Made by a program: the position numbers and the translations under genes. A stretch of DNA of 64,000 nucleotides, taken from NCBI RefSeq assembly GCF_000173355.1, contig NZ_ABXA01000003.1:44389-108388 (forward strand), read 5' to 3'. The notes beneath the pieces are model-generated. The model had not been told where the DNA came from. It ran no database searches and saw nothing but the letters and a program-made list of their open reading frames with translations. This DNA comes from Anaerococcus hydrogenalis DSM 7454 (lineage in GTDB: Bacteria; Bacillota; Clostridia; Tissierellales; Peptoniphilaceae). This document shows positions 20,776 to 30,035 of this stretch, piece by piece; position 1 is the first letter of the stretch, and each line of letters begins with the position of its first letter.

Positions 20776-21483
20776 GGTTTAACTTCTTATAAGCCTTCAT
20801 CGCAGCCATTTGTTCTGCTTCTTTTTTATTTTTCCTTTTCCTGTGCTTAATTTTTTGTTTTTAGCATAAACATCCATATAAAATGTCTTGTTATGCTCAG
20901 GACCTTCTTCTTTGGCAAGTTTATATTTTAAAATTGTCCTATTTGTTTTATTAAAATATTCTTGCAATTTTGTCTTATAATCAATAAAAAGTAGGTCATT
21001 TTCTAAAAGTTCTTTTACAGTTTGATAATAATTTTCCATCAAAAAGTTTTTCAAAAAAACATAGCCTGCATCAAGATAAATCGCAGCACAAAAAGCTTCA
21101 AAGGTATCAGCCTTTACAGACTTTTTCTCCCTACCATTGTGGCTAATTTCACCTTTTCCAAATAACAAATAAGAAGAAAGATTAAATTTCTCGCTTGCCT
21201 TTGAAAAAGAAGATGTACAAACAATTCTCGACCTTATTTTTGTAAGTTTTCCTTCTGGATATGACTTGTGATTTTTGTATAATTCCTCGCTAACCACCAA
21301 ATCTAAAATGCTGTCTCCCAAAAATTCTAGCCTTTCATTAGAAGATCTATTTTTATCTTTACTTTCGTTTATATAAGAAGAATGAGTAAGGGCTACATCA
21401 ATTAAATTTTTGTTTTTAAAGCTGTAGCCAATACTTTCTTCAAGTTTTTCTAATTCTTCTTTTCTTTCTTTGCTTATAGTCAT
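20768..21483 (-). CDS. rnc: ribonuclease III (one frameshift near 3' end)
   Basis: Double-strand-specific endoribonuclease that processes rRNA and degrades mRNA duplexes. The catalytic domain shows NERLEFLGDSILDLVVSE and ADTFEAFCAAIYLDAG with the conserved acidic residues. A C-terminal dsRNA-binding domain follows from about residue 155. The T run at 20829-20833 is one base short, so the uncorrected frame ends in GKGKIKKKQNKWLR. Adding one base restores GKGKNKKEAEQMAAMKAYKK, a textbook dsRBD end, and yields exactly 239 codons. The start overlaps the acpP stop. Confidence 0.95.
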
Positions 21484-21707
21484 TAATTTTTGCTTTCTAT
21501 TAAGGATACTACATCTGAAAATTTTTCAATTTCATCTAGTTCGTCATCAGAAAATTCTATATCATATTTGTCTTCAATAGCCATGATAAAATCTAACATA
21601 TCTATTGAATCAATATCATAATCTGAAATAGCCTTATCAAAATCTACTTCATCCACATCTATATCTAAATTTTCCCTTACTAATTCTAATAATTCATCTC
21701 TTATCAT
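21483..21707 (-). CDS. acpP: acyl carrier protein
   Basis: A 74-residue acidic four-helix protein that carries fatty-acyl chains on 4'-phosphopantetheine. The attachment Ser lies in YDIDSIDMLDFIMAIED (the DSxD motif). It sits between plsX, whose stop it overlaps, and rnc, as in the widespread plsX-acpP-rnc order. Confidence 0.95.
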   Translation of the reverse strand: MIRDELLELVRENLDIDVDEVDFDKAISDYDIDSIDMLDFIMAIEDKYDIEFSDDELDEIEKFSDVVSLIESKN

Positions 21708-22677
21708 TTTAATTCTCCTTTAATTTTTTCTATTGTATCTGTATTTATATAATCTATTAAACCAAGAATTGCTGAGGCAAATGCTTTTTTATTTGAGTTT
21801 CCATGAGCCTTATATACATATTGTTTTACTCCCAAAAGTGGTGCCCCACCAATACCATCAGAATTATATTTTGATAGGTTCTCTTTTAAGCTATCTTTTA
21901 TTAATGCTCCACCAATTTTTGTTTTAACCGACTTATAAATCGCATCCTTTATTTCTTTACTAAAAAGACTTATTACTCCTTCAGCTGTTTTTATAGCTAT
22001 ATTTCCATCAAAGCCATCAGCTATAATTATGTTAGTTTTTCCTGTAAATAAATCCCTTGCTTCAATATTTCCAACGAAATTAAGGGAAGATTCCTTTAAT
22101 AATTTATAAGTTTCCTTAGATAATTTATTTCCCTTATGTTCTTCAATTCCTACATTTAATAAAGATACTGAAGGATTTTCTATATTTAATACATTTTTTG
22201 CAAATACATGGCCCATAATTGCAAATTCCTTTAAAAATTCTGCCTTACAATCCATGTTTGCTCCTGTATCTAACAAAAGACTTGTATTTTCATAAGTTGG
22301 AAGACTTGTTGCTATGCAGGCTCTTTTAATACCTTCTATTCTTCCAGAAATAAAAAGACCACTAGCAAGAATTGCTCCAGTAGAACCAGATGAAACTAGA
22401 CCATCATAACCGTCTTCGTTTAATTTATTAAATCCTTTTACAAGACTTGATTCTTTTTTCTTTCTAATAGCCCTTACCGGGTCTTCATTGTTTTCTATTT
22501 TTTCTTTAGCATCAATTATTTCATAGGATTTTATTCTACCATCAATTATTTTTTCTATTTTTCTTTTTCACCTGAAAAACATGGTATAAATTCTTTAGTT
22601 TTTAGAGCTTCTATTGCACCTTCTATAGGAATTTTAATACCATCATCTGCTCCAAAAGTATCTATAATTATTTTCAT
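21704..22677 (-). CDS. plsX: phosphate acyltransferase PlsX (one frameshift)
   Basis: Converts acyl-ACP to acyl-phosphate for phospholipid synthesis by PlsY. The protein starts MKIIIDTFGADDGIKIPIEG at ATG 22677 behind an AAGGGG ribosome site. Further motifs are DGLVSSGSTGAILAS, LLLDTGANMDCKAEFL and IIADGFDGNIAIKTAEG, with GGAPLLGVKQ near the end. The T run at 22558-22562 is one base short and causes an early stop after FSGEKEK. Adding one base joins the frames and gives exactly 325 codons. Its context with rpmF upstream and acpP downstream is the canonical lipid-ribosome cluster. Confidence 0.94.
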
Positions 22678-22700
22678 AATTTCCCCTTATTTTTGATAAT

Positions 22701-22727
22701 AAAAAAAGATAGTGTTACCACTATCTT
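22701..22727 (-). terminator. terminator between rpmF and plsX
   Basis: On the minus strand a perfect 9-bp stem (22719-22727 with 22706-22714, four-base loop) is followed by seven T residues. It overlaps the last bases of rpmF and can attenuate the lipid genes after ribosomal protein L32. Confidence 0.8.
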
Positions 22728-22905
22728 AATTTAACTCAAGAACTTCTTTGCCTTTATGATAACCACAGCTTGGACAAACTCTATGTGGTAACATTGGTTC
22801 ATGACAATTTGGACACTCTACATAAGATGATTTATTTAATCTGTAAGCTGAAGCTCTTCTTTTATTTTTTCTTGTTTTTGATGTTCTTCTCTTAGGTACT
22901 GCCAT
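22726..22905 (-). CDS. rpmF: 50S ribosomal protein L32
   Basis: A 59-residue ribosomal protein reading [20 protein letters not shown] at the start and ending [12 protein letters not shown]. The zinc-ribbon cysteines are in VECPNCHEP and HRVCPSCGY, so this is the four-Cys, zinc-binding form. The ATG at 22905 has an AGGAGGTG ribosome site. The DUF177 (YceD) gene that usually precedes rpmF is absent; ackA lies directly upstream. Confidence 0.97.
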   Translation of the reverse strand: MAVPKRRTSKTRKNKRRASAYRLNKSSYVECPNCHEPMLPHRVCPSCGYHKGKEVLELN

Positions 22906-22944
22906 TCTAACACCTCCTAGTTATGAGTTTTAGCAATCTTAAAC

Positions 22945-22973
22945 ATTATATAAGTAAATGTTAAAATTGTCAA
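22945..22973 (-). promoter_or_regulatory. consensus sigma-A promoter of rpmF-plsX-acpP
   Basis: Perfect TTGACA (22968-22973) and perfect TATAAT (22945-22950) with a 17-base spacer on the minus strand, between ackA and rpmF. It is the strongest promoter in the window and should drive the ribosomal protein and lipid block separately from ackA. Confidence 0.9.
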
Positions 22974-22974
22974 G

Positions 22975-24162
22975 TTAAACTAGTTTTTTAGTGTCTCTTG
23001 CAATCATTAATTCTTCGTTAGTTGCTATAACAAATACCTTAACTTTAGAATCATCTGTAGAAACTAAATGACATCCGCCACGAACATTATTTTTTTCTGG
23101 GTCAATTTTGATACCAAATTGTTCGAAACCTTCCATTATGCTTTCTCTCATTGTTATAGAATTTTCACCAATTCCACCTGTAAATACTATAGCTTCAACA
23201 TTTCCAACTTCTGCCATGTATCCTGCTATATATCTTTTTGCTCTGTTAGCAAACATTTTTAAAGCTATATCTGCTCTTTTATTTCCATCATTTGCTGCAT
23301 TTTCAAGATCTCTAAAATCTGATGAAACTCCTGATACTCCTAAAACCCCAGATTCTTTGTTTAAAACATTATCCATTTTTTTAGTATCGTAACCATATTC
23401 ATTCATCAAAAATGTTACAACAGTTGGATCTAAATCACCACTTCTTGTTCCCATTACAAGTCCTTCTAGTGGAGTAAGTCCCATTGTTGTATCAAAAGAT
23501 TTTCCTTCTTTAATTGCACAAATGGAAGATCCATTTCCTAAGTGGCAAGAAATCATATTTAAATCTTTTTGATCTTTTTCTAAAACTTCTGCTGTTTTTT
23601 GTGTTATGAAATCATGGCTTGTTCCATGGAAACCATATTTTCTAACAGCTTGGTCTTCATAATATTTATAATCAATTCCGTATAGGAAGTTTTCTTCTGG
23701 CATTGATTGGTGGAATGCTGTATCAAATACTGCAACATTTTTTACATTTGGAAGAAGTTTCTCACATGCTTCAAGCCCCATCATATTTGCTGGGTTGTGT
23801 AATGGTGCAAATTTTGAATATTCTTTTACAGCTTCTCTTACATTTTCATCAATTACAACTGATTTTGTAATTTTTTCTCCACCGTGAACAAACCTATGTC
23901 CTACTGCATCAATTTCTGATAGGTCTGATATTACACCATTTTCTTTATCAGTTATTGCATCAAATACATGTTTTACAGCTTCAGTATGGTCTTTCATATC
24001 TTCTTCGATAATATATTCGTCTTCGCCTTTTTCTTGTTTAAGTCTTGATCCGTCGATTCCAATTCTTTCTACAAGACCTTTTACTAAAACTTCTTCATTG
24101 TCCATATCAAATAATTGATATTTTAAAGATGAAGACCCACAGTTGATAACTAATATTTTCAT
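22975..24162 (-). CDS. ackA: acetate kinase
   Basis: Makes ATP and acetate from acetyl phosphate, the main substrate-level ATP step of a fermenter. Motifs: NCGSSSLKYQLFD at the N-terminus, AVGHRFVHGGE, VAVFDTAFHQSMPEE, YGFHGTSHDFI, ISCHLGNGSSI and VFTGGIGEN. Length is 395 residues, the normal size. GGAGGAATAA precedes the ATG. No pta is seen in this window. It is downstream of the pilus genes by 12 bases but probably also has its own regulation. Confidence 0.97.
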   Translation of the reverse strand: MKILVINCGSSSLKYQLFDMDNEEVLVKGLVERIGIDGSRLKQEKGEDEYIIEEDMKDHTEAVKHVFDAITDKENGVISDLSEIDAVGHRFVHGGEKITKSVVIDENVREAVKEYSKFAPLHNPANMMGLEACEKLLPNVKNVAVFDTAFHQSMPEENFLYGIDYKYYEDQAVRKYGFHGTSHDFITQKTAEVLEKDQKDLNMISCHLGNGSSICAIKEGKSFDTTMGLTPLEGLVMGTRSGDLDPTVVTFLMNEYGYDTKKMDNVLNKESGVLGVSGVSSDFRDLENAANDGNKRADIALKMFANRAKRYIAGYMAEVGNVEAIVFTGGIGENSITMRESIMEGFEQFGIKIDPEKNNVRGGCHLVSTDDSKVKVFVIATNEELMIARDTKKLV

Positions 24163-24173
24163 TTATTCCTCCA

Positions 24174-25082
24174 TTAAAATACTTTTTTCGATTTAATTTC
24201 TATATATTTTGGATTTTCTATGTCATTTATATAATTTAAAGCTTTATCCTTATCGTATGAATATTTTACTAAATTAGAATAATCATTTTCTGATATTATT
24301 TGTCCATTTATGGTAAGTTTACTTTTATTTTTTGAAATAATATCACCTTTTATTATAAGTAAACCATCCAAAATCAAATCATTTTCCAAAATTAAATCAT
24401 TTCCAATTATTACTATACCACTAATTCTTATCGGTGCTTTACTTTTATTGGAATAATTTTCCTCTTTGTTTTTTAAGTTACTCTCATTTTTTTCTTGAAT
24501 TTTTTCATCAGATATTTCATTTGATTTTCCTTTTTTATCTTTTATATTTAAGTTTTTATTAATTTTTAAAAAAGTATTTTCTCTATCATTATTTATCTGA
24601 TAATTTTCATATTCTTTAAATTCTTTTGTCTTAAATTTTATATTTTTATAAAATTCATCGAATTTATCAGCTAAAATAATTTTTTCTTCTTCTTTTAATT
24701 CACATTTTTCTTTTAAGTATAATAACACTTGTAATTCAGCTCTTGAATCACCTATTTCATTTACACTATTTATAGAGAAATATGTATCAGATATTTTTTT
24801 ACACCTAAATTTCTCAATTTGATTAAAATATTTTATATTGTAAGGATGCCATGAATGATCGTTGAATTTATCAACATCTTCTAATATTTTTATTAAATTT
24901 TCCTTATCATCAAAAATTATAGAATAGATAGATTCTTCTTTGTAGATTGCTTTTTTTCTATTGTATATGTCCTTGTTTGAATCTTGGTTATTTACTGCTT
25001 GCTTGTAGACAAAACTTAGGCTAATTGATAGTAAAACAAGGATTAAAAGTACATATACTGATAAAAATCCTCTTTTTTTCAT
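24174..25082 (-). CDS. PilX-like membrane-anchored protein of pilus cluster
   Basis: A 302-residue protein with a short basic N-terminus (MKKRGF) and one hydrophobic helix (residues 7-25), followed by a long polar Lys/Asn/Glu-rich extracellular region. The pattern resembles PilX or GspK-type minor pilins, in which the GF cleavage site and Glu+5 are less strict. Around residues 215-265 several short repeats of the form (I)xIxGxIIxxN-DLI are seen, suggestive of a small beta-helix (NDLILENDLILDGLLIIKGD). It overlaps the preceding minor pilin gene by four bases and is the last gene of the cluster. Function inferred only from position and N-terminus. Confidence 0.6.
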   Translation of the reverse strand: MKKRGFLSVYVLLILVLLSISLSFVYKQAVNNQDSNKDIYNRKKAIYKEESIYSIIFDDKENLIKILEDVDKFNDHSWHPYNIKYFNQIEKFRCKKISDTYFSINSVNEIGDSRAELQVLLYLKEKCELKEEEKIILADKFDEFYKNIKFKTKEFKEYENYQINNDRENTFLKINKNLNIKDKKGKSNEISDEKIQEKNESNLKNKEENYSNKSKAPIRISGIVIIGNDLILENDLILDGLLIIKGDIISKNKSKLTINGQIISENDYSNLVKYSYDKDKALNYINDIENPKYIEIKSKKVF

Positions 25083-25549
25083 TCTAGCCTCCTAATATAA
25101 GTTCTATATTTTGAATTTTTATCTTTTTCATAAAAATCTATAGCTATAGTAAAGGCCTTGTCTTTTTTATCATAGGATATCTTAGATGATTTACAAAATC
25201 CTATAGGAATTTTCGCTTCATTAAGACTTGATGAATTTATATTATTTATGTATACATAAAGAGTATTTTCTTCTTGGCCAAACCTATATGTAGATGTCTT
25301 ATCTCCATCATTAATTTCTAATTTGAAATTTTCTTCATCTTTTATATCTATAATTTTGTCTGCTTTTCTTATAACATTTTCTATATAAAGGATGCAGTTG
25401 GTTGAATTTTTATAGGATAATTCTTCTTCATAAGTTTTTTTACTTATAGACAAGTTAGTTTTTACTATATTATCTATTAAAAGAATAAGAATAGAGGAAA
25501 TTGCAAGAACACATATCAGTTCTATAAGGGTAAAGCCTTTTTTTCTCAT
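25079..25549 (-). CDS. minor type IV pilin / ComGF-like pseudopilin
   Basis: A 156-residue protein with a class III prepilin leader: MRKKGFTLIELICVLAISS, where cleavage would fall after Gly5 and the mature Phe1 and Glu5 are present. The globular domain ends in SKYRTYIRRLE. The gene overlaps the neighbouring pseudopilin genes on both sides by four bases. By size and order it corresponds to a PilW/GspJ- or ComGF-like priming subunit; the exact orthology cannot be fixed. Confidence 0.8.
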   Translation of the reverse strand: MRKKGFTLIELICVLAISSILILLIDNIVKTNLSISKKTYEEELSYKNSTNCILYIENVIRKADKIIDIKDEENFKLEINDGDKTSTYRFGQEENTLYVYINNINSSSLNEAKIPIGFCKSSKISYDKKDKAFTIAIDFYEKDKNSKYRTYIRRLE

Positions 25550-25857
25550 TTTTTAACCACCACTTCTAGTTCGTATTTAGAGTTTTTAACCTTTATATAT
25601 TTTAAATTTTCATTATAAGATATGACTTGTGTATAAGTTTTAATACCATCTATTTCATCTTCATATTGGCCTATTTCTCTTTCTTTTGATCTTTCCAATA
25701 CTTCTTGCATTATAAATAATGATTTAGAATCATCCTTTATCTTTTTAGAATTTTTATATACAGAAAAAATAGAAGGAAGTATATAAAGGCTTATAATTCC
25801 TATTAAGGCAAGACTTATTATAACTTCAATTAGGGTAAATCCTTTTTTCTTTTTCAC
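25546..25857 (-). CDS. minor type IV pilin / PilV-GspI-like pseudopilin
   Basis: A 103-residue prepilin. The leader and N-terminal helix read MKKKKGFTLIEVIISLALIG, with the G/F cleavage site and Glu+5. The short globular domain (about 70 residues) resembles GspI/PilV or ComGE in size. It starts inside the 3' end of the preceding pilin gene (32-base overlap) and is one of four consecutive minor-pilin-like genes. Confidence 0.8.
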   Translation of the reverse strand: MKKKKGFTLIEVIISLALIGIISLYILPSIFSVYKNSKKIKDDSKSLFIMQEVLERSKEREIGQYEDEIDGIKTYTQVISYNENLKYIKVKNSKYELEVVVKK

Positions 25858-26257
25858 TTCTTATCCTCCCCGCTATTGGCGAAACTATTATCCTATATTT
25901 ATAATACTTTGAATAAAAGGCTAGAGTCTTTGCTTTTTCAACACTTCCTGTTGGCTTGAAAATCAAACTATAAGAGTTAAAGGGACTAATATATTTTAAA
26001 TCAACTTCTTTTACCAGGCTATTGTCCGCATATTTTATAATTTTATATTTATCATCCTTAATTTGGATTTCAAAATTATTTCCACTAGCTAAAGATTTTT
26101 CCCTGCAATAATTAAAATCGGATATAAGATTTTCTATTTCTTTTTTCTCTTCAAATTTTGATATTATCCCTGTTCTTATCATTATTAGGCTTGCTATCAT
26201 GGAAATTATGGCTAGTGTAATTATAAGTTCTATTAGGGTAAAAGCTCTTTTTTTCAT
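25826..26257 (-). CDS. minor type IV pilin / GspH-FimT-like pseudopilin
   Basis: A 143-residue prepilin with leader MKKRAFTLIELIITLAIISM; the residue before Phe is Ala rather than Gly, a variation tolerated by some prepilin peptidases. After the helix, DFNYCREKSLASGNNFEI fits the GspH/FimT (ComGD) domain, and the C-terminal part contains SPIAGRIRSEKEKR. It follows the prepilin peptidase by seven bases. Confidence 0.8.
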   Translation of the reverse strand: MKKRAFTLIELIITLAIISMIASLIMIRTGIISKFEEKKEIENLISDFNYCREKSLASGNNFEIQIKDDKYKIIKYADNSLVKEVDLKYISPFNSYSLIFKPTGSVEKAKTLAFYSKYYKYRIIVSPIAGRIRSEKEKRIYPN

Positions 26258-26264
26258 ATCTTCC

Positions 26265-26960
26265 TCACAAAAGTGCTATTATGTAGGCTAAAAATATATA
26301 AGGGCAAAAAGGCATTATTATTTTGGTACTTTTATTTTTTATAGCAAGAAAAATTGCAGGTATGGCCCCTATCCAAACCGATCCTAATAATAAGTATATT
26401 ATTTTTTCATTTTCTAAAAATAAAAATAAAGATATATAGAAAAAATAATCCCCGTCTCCTATATTTTTCTTCGATAAAAAATATATTATTAGAAATAAAA
26501 GGCTAAATATAAGAAATATTTTTATAAGTCCTAAATAATTTTTTAAATAAAAAATCCTATAAATAAATCCTAAGATACCTAAAATGTAGACATATACCAT
26601 TTGAATTTCTAATGTTTTAAAATCTATAATAGAAATTATTAGTCCAATTATTAGGGATAAAAATATAAAAATCCCCTGAATACTACAAAATTTTTTAAAT
26701 GTAAATATAAATAAAAGACCCCCTATTATTTCACAAATTGGATATGAAATCGGGATCTTTTTGTGGCAAAACCTACATTTTCCTCTTAAAAATAAATAAG
26801 AAATTATAGGGATTAAGTCTCTTTTTAATATTTTTTTATCACAATATGCACAATGACTTGGTGGAAAGGCAATATTTTCTCCCTTTATTGACCTTTGACA
26901 GACAAGATGGGCAAATGATCCAAAAACACTTCCTATAAAAAAATAAAATATAATAATCAT
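26265..26960 (-). CDS. pilD: prepilin peptidase (leader peptidase/N-methyltransferase)
   Basis: Polytopic membrane aspartyl protease that cleaves and methylates type IV prepilins. The N-terminal cytosolic domain has GSFAHLVCQR and the four-Cys metal motif CAYCDKK...CRFCHKK. The first catalytic Asp is in IIDFKTLEIQ and the second in the GxGD motif KNIGDGDYFFY. About seven hydrophobic helices follow. The length of 231 residues is normal. Its ATG overlaps the major pilin stop. Neighbouring prepilin genes are its expected substrates. The name comC could apply equally. Confidence 0.92.
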   Translation of the reverse strand: MIIIFYFFIGSVFGSFAHLVCQRSIKGENIAFPPSHCAYCDKKILKRDLIPIISYLFLRGKCRFCHKKIPISYPICEIIGGLLFIFTFKKFCSIQGIFIFLSLIIGLIISIIDFKTLEIQMVYVYILGILGFIYRIFYLKNYLGLIKIFLIFSLLFLIIYFLSKKNIGDGDYFFYISLFLFLENEKIIYLLLGSVWIGAIPAIFLAIKNKSTKIIMPFCPYIFLAYIIALL

Positions 26961-27325
26961 TCAACAGGACCTGGACTTATACTTATTGATGAATCTTTAG
27001 GATTTATTGTGACTGTATATTCTTTACCTTTTATTTTGTCTGAACCTTCAGGAACTTTTGGCCACTTATCTAGATAATTTTTGTAATCTCCTTTCCCATC
27101 TGACCATTCTATAGTTTTATCACTCGAACTAGATTCATTTAATTTTAAACTAGCTGCTGTTTTTAACATTGAAATATTTGCATTATGGGCAGTAATTGCT
27201 GCTTTTTCTTTTGACATTTTGTATTTTGGTATAGCAATTGCAGCAAGTAAGGCTATAATTGCAATTACTATAATAAGTTCAATTAAGGTGAAAGCTTTCT
27301 TTTTACTTTTTAATTTTTTTACCAT
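26957..27325 (-). CDS. major type IV pilin / ComGC-like
   Basis: A 122-residue prepilin. The leader is MVKKLKSKKKA, followed by the mature N-terminus FTLIELIIVIAIIALLAAIA with Glu+5. The start at ATG 27325 has an AAGGAGC ribosome site; a longer in-frame extension lacks a ribosome site and any family match. The globular part (WSDGKGDYKNYLDKWPKVP) is small and lacks cysteines, unlike Gram-negative pilins. Being first after pilC and having the classical helix, it is the likely major subunit. Confidence 0.88.
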   Translation of the reverse strand: MVKKLKSKKKAFTLIELIIVIAIIALLAAIAIPKYKMSKEKAAITAHNANISMLKTAASLKLNESSSSDKTIEWSDGKGDYKNYLDKWPKVPEGSDKIKGKEYTVTINPKDSSISISPGPVE

Positions 27326-27335
27326 AGACTGCTCC

Positions 27336-28428
27336 TTAAAAATTAACATTATTAACTGAATCAAACATGGGAATAGCAACCGAAAAAACAACAAAACCTA
27401 CAAGCAAAGCCATAAATAAAATCAAAAATGGTTCAGCCATGCTTGAAAGTCTTTTTAACCTATATATGTATTCGTTAGCATAATAATCTTTTGATTTTCT
27501 AAGAGAATCAACCATATCTCCACTATCTTCTCCTACTCTTATCATAGCTATAAATAATTTCGTAAAAACATTTTCATTCTCAAGTGAATCTGACAAGGAA
27601 TTTCCTAATTCTAGACTGTATTGAACCTTATCCAAAATATGTCTAAGATATAAATTCTTGAAAGATTTTTTTTATTATATTTATACTCTCAATTATATCT
27701 ACATCACCTTTTTTTAAAATAAATAATAAGGATGACATCTTATATTCTATATTAATCGTCCTAAACTTCTTAAAAAATATACTAGTAAACAAAAATTTAT
27801 CGATTTTAAACCTATAATCTTCTCTTTGCCTAAGTAAGAAAATTAAAAATACAAAAATCAATACAAATAAAAGTATGTATAGGCCATTTTCACTTATAAA
27901 TGATGAGCTTTCTAAAAGAATTTTTGTAGACTTAGGAAGTTTTGTCCCATTATCCTCAAAAACTTCTATAAAAGTAGGCAAAACTTTTGTAAGTATGAGA
28001 ATAACTACAACAATTGTAACAACTAATAAAATTATAGGGTAAATTAGCGCTTCTATAATTTTATTTTTATTTTTACTTTCTTCGGTCAAATATCCTGATA
28101 ACTCATCGAGTATTTCAGGCATTTTGCCACTGGCATCTCCACTTCTAATAAAGGCTGTAATAATGCTTCCAAACGCCTTTTCCTCTTTTAGAAAAGATTC
28201 GTAGGCTCCGTTGCCATTTTTTAAAGATAAAGATATATTGACCAAAGCCTTGTTCAATTTCTTATCAAGACTTTGGTCAATTATTATCAATAGACTATCG
28301 TATATAGATACCGATGAGTCAATAAGTAGGCTTAATTGTTTTAAAAATAATGATAAAATATTTGAATTAATCTTTCTCATACCTATATCTTTATTTAAAA
28401 AAGCCCTTAACTTATCAAATTTATTCAC
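27336..28428 (-). CDS. pilC: pilus inner-membrane platform protein PilC/GspF (one frameshift)
   Basis: Type II secretion/type IV pilus platform protein with duplicated T2SF domains. The first repeat has FLKQLSLLIDSSVSIYDSLL and FGSIITAFIRSGDASGKMPE; the second has TKLFIAMIRVGEDSGDMVDSL. Hydrophobic helices lie near residues 140-165, 195-215 and at the C-terminus. An eight-base T run at 27666-27673 contains one base too many. Removing it joins the halves (IIKKSFKNLYLRHILDKVQ) into exactly 364 codons. The start is taken as GTG 28428, abutting the frr stop. ATG 28380 (MRKINSNIL) is an alternative. The expected assembly ATPase gene is not adjacent. Confidence 0.88.
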
Positions 28429-28986
28429 TTATACTTCTAGCAATTCTTTGTTTTTATTTTCTGCTATTTTTTCAATATTATCTATATATTTTTTAGTGAT
28501 TTTTTGAATATCTTCTTCTATTGAGAATAAATCATCTTCAGTTAGATCGGCAGATTTTTCACCTTTTTTTGCTGTATCCAAAGAATCTCTTCTGATATTT
28601 CTAATTTGAATTTTACTATCTTCTGAATATTCATTAACTTGTTTAGTTAAATCTTTTCTTCTTTCCTCAGTCAAAGCTGGAAATGGAAGTCTTATTACTT
28701 CTCCATCATTTTGTGGATTAATACCGATATCAGACTTATTAATAGCCTTTTCAATTTCTTTGATATTTGACTTATCCCAAGGTTTGATAACTAAAAGTCT
28801 TGGTTCTGGTGTAGAAATTGTAGCAGCTTGATTAATAGGTGTTTGAGATCCATAATATGAAAATGTTAATCCATCCAAAATTGAATCATTAGCTCTTCCT
28901 GCTCTAATTTTAGAAATTCTAATTTCAAAAGACTCGCAAGCCTTTTTCATAGCACTTTCTGTATCTTTAATAATTTTATCGTACAT
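28429..28986 (-). CDS. frr: ribosome recycling factor
   Basis: Splits post-termination ribosomes together with EF-G. A 185-residue protein with [43 protein letters not shown] and the C-terminal helix bundle. The ATG at 28986 is chosen ([11 protein letters not shown]) with GGAG upstream; an adjacent TTG is possible. It overlaps the end of pyrH by 11 bases, a near-universal bacterial gene pair. Confidence 0.96.
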   Translation of the reverse strand: MYDKIIKDTESAMKKACESFEIRISKIRAGRANDSILDGLTFSYYGSQTPINQAATISTPEPRLLVIKPWDKSNIKEIEKAINKSDIGINPQNDGEVIRLPFPALTEERRKDLTKQVNEYSEDSKIQIRNIRRDSLDTAKKGEKSADLTEDDLFSIEEDIQKITKKYIDNIEKIAENKNKELLEV

Positions 28987-29698
28987 CAAAACTCTCCTTT
29001 ACAATTGTTCCAATATCTTTTCCTTCAACTATCCTAACCAAATTTTCTGGATTATCGATTCCAAAAGCAAGAATTGGCATTTCATTATCCATGCACAAAC
29101 TTGTAGCTGTAGAATCCATAATTGTTAACCTTTTTTGTAAAATTTCACTATAGGTTAATTTTTCATATTTAATGGCATCATCAAATTTATTAGGATCTTT
29201 ATCATAAATTCCGTCAGTACCTTTTTTACCTAATAAAATCATGTCAGCGCCAATTTCCAAAGCTCTAAGAGATGCTGTTGTATCAGTTGAAAAATATGGT
29301 AATCCTGTTCCTGCAGAAAAAATAACAATTCTTCCCTTTTCAAGATGTCTTACAGCCCTTCTTCTTATATAAGGCTCTGCAACTTCTTGCATATTAATAG
29401 CTGTCATAAGCCTTGTTTCAATTCCCATTTTTTCTAAAGTATCTTGAAGTCTTAAACCATTCATTACAGTTCCTAGCATACCTATGGTATCGCTAGTTGC
29501 TCTTTCAATATGTTTTCCACTTCTTCCTCTCCAGAAATTTCCACCACCAACAACTATGGCAATTTCTAATCCCTTGTCCTTGGCTCTTTTAATATTTTCA
29601 CAGATAAGATCAATAGTTTCATCATCAAAACCAAATCCCTTATCCTTTGCAAGTGCTTCACCACTTAATTTTAAAACTACTCTTTTAATATCTCGCAA
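28976..29698 (-). CDS. pyrH: UMP kinase
   Basis: Hexameric bacterial UMP kinase of the amino-acid-kinase fold (UMP to UDP), 240 residues. Motifs: [53 protein letters not shown] and [11 protein letters not shown]. The start appears to be TTG at 29698, following AGGAGG by seven bases. It is the first gene of the long minus-strand block; tsf and rpsB, its usual upstream partners, are not present here. Confidence 0.95.
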   Translation of the reverse strand: MRDIKRVVLKLSGEALAKDKGFGFDDETIDLICENIKRAKDKGLEIAIVVGGGNFWRGRSGKHIERATSDTIGMLGTVMNGLRLQDTLEKMGIETRLMTAINMQEVAEPYIRRRAVRHLEKGRIVIFSAGTGLPYFSTDTTASLRALEIGADMILLGKKGTDGIYDKDPNKFDDAIKYEKLTYSEILQKRLTIMDSTATSLCMDNEMPILAFGIDNPENLVRIVEGKDIGTIVKESFDVR

Positions 29699-29878
29699 AA
29701 CTTTTCCTCCTATTAGTAAAATTATATACTATTTTTAAGTATTGATAAAGTTATATGCAATTAAAATTTATTAGATAGTTTACTATCAATATATTTACCC
29801 AATTTAAAAAATATTATCCTGAAAATAAATAGAAATTTAAAATAATAAAAATTTTTATACATTTAAACAATTTAGATG

Positions 29879-29950
29879 TCATTTTAACTTAAAAACTGCC
29901 GCTATCTGTTCATAATTTAAACCTATTCCTTTGAGTTCTTCTGTCTTCAT
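29879..29950 (-). pseudogene. possible fragment of phage GP20-type scaffold protein
   Basis: A 23-residue reading frame with a good GGAG ribosome site reads MKTEELKGIGLNYEQIAAVF and stops soon after. Its beginning resembles the N-terminus of phage minor structural protein GP20 (capsid scaffolding), which commonly starts MKTExLKxLGLTxEQI. No other phage gene is nearby, so this would be a remnant next to tRNA-Tyr. The similarity is from memory of the family and is short, so the call is weak. The surrounding 29699-30035 region otherwise shows nothing recognisable. Confidence 0.3.
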
Positions 29951-30035
29951 AAAATCTCCTATTCCTAAGCTTTTTAAGTAGTCGCTATGACTTTAGATTT
30001 GTGATTTCCTAGCATTTTAGGTCTGCCTTGAGTTG

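Noticed and set aside
27326..27394. N-terminal extension of the major pilin
   Set aside because: The upstream ATG lacks a ribosome site and overlaps the end of pilC; the prepilin leader begins properly at ATG 27325 with AAGGAGC.
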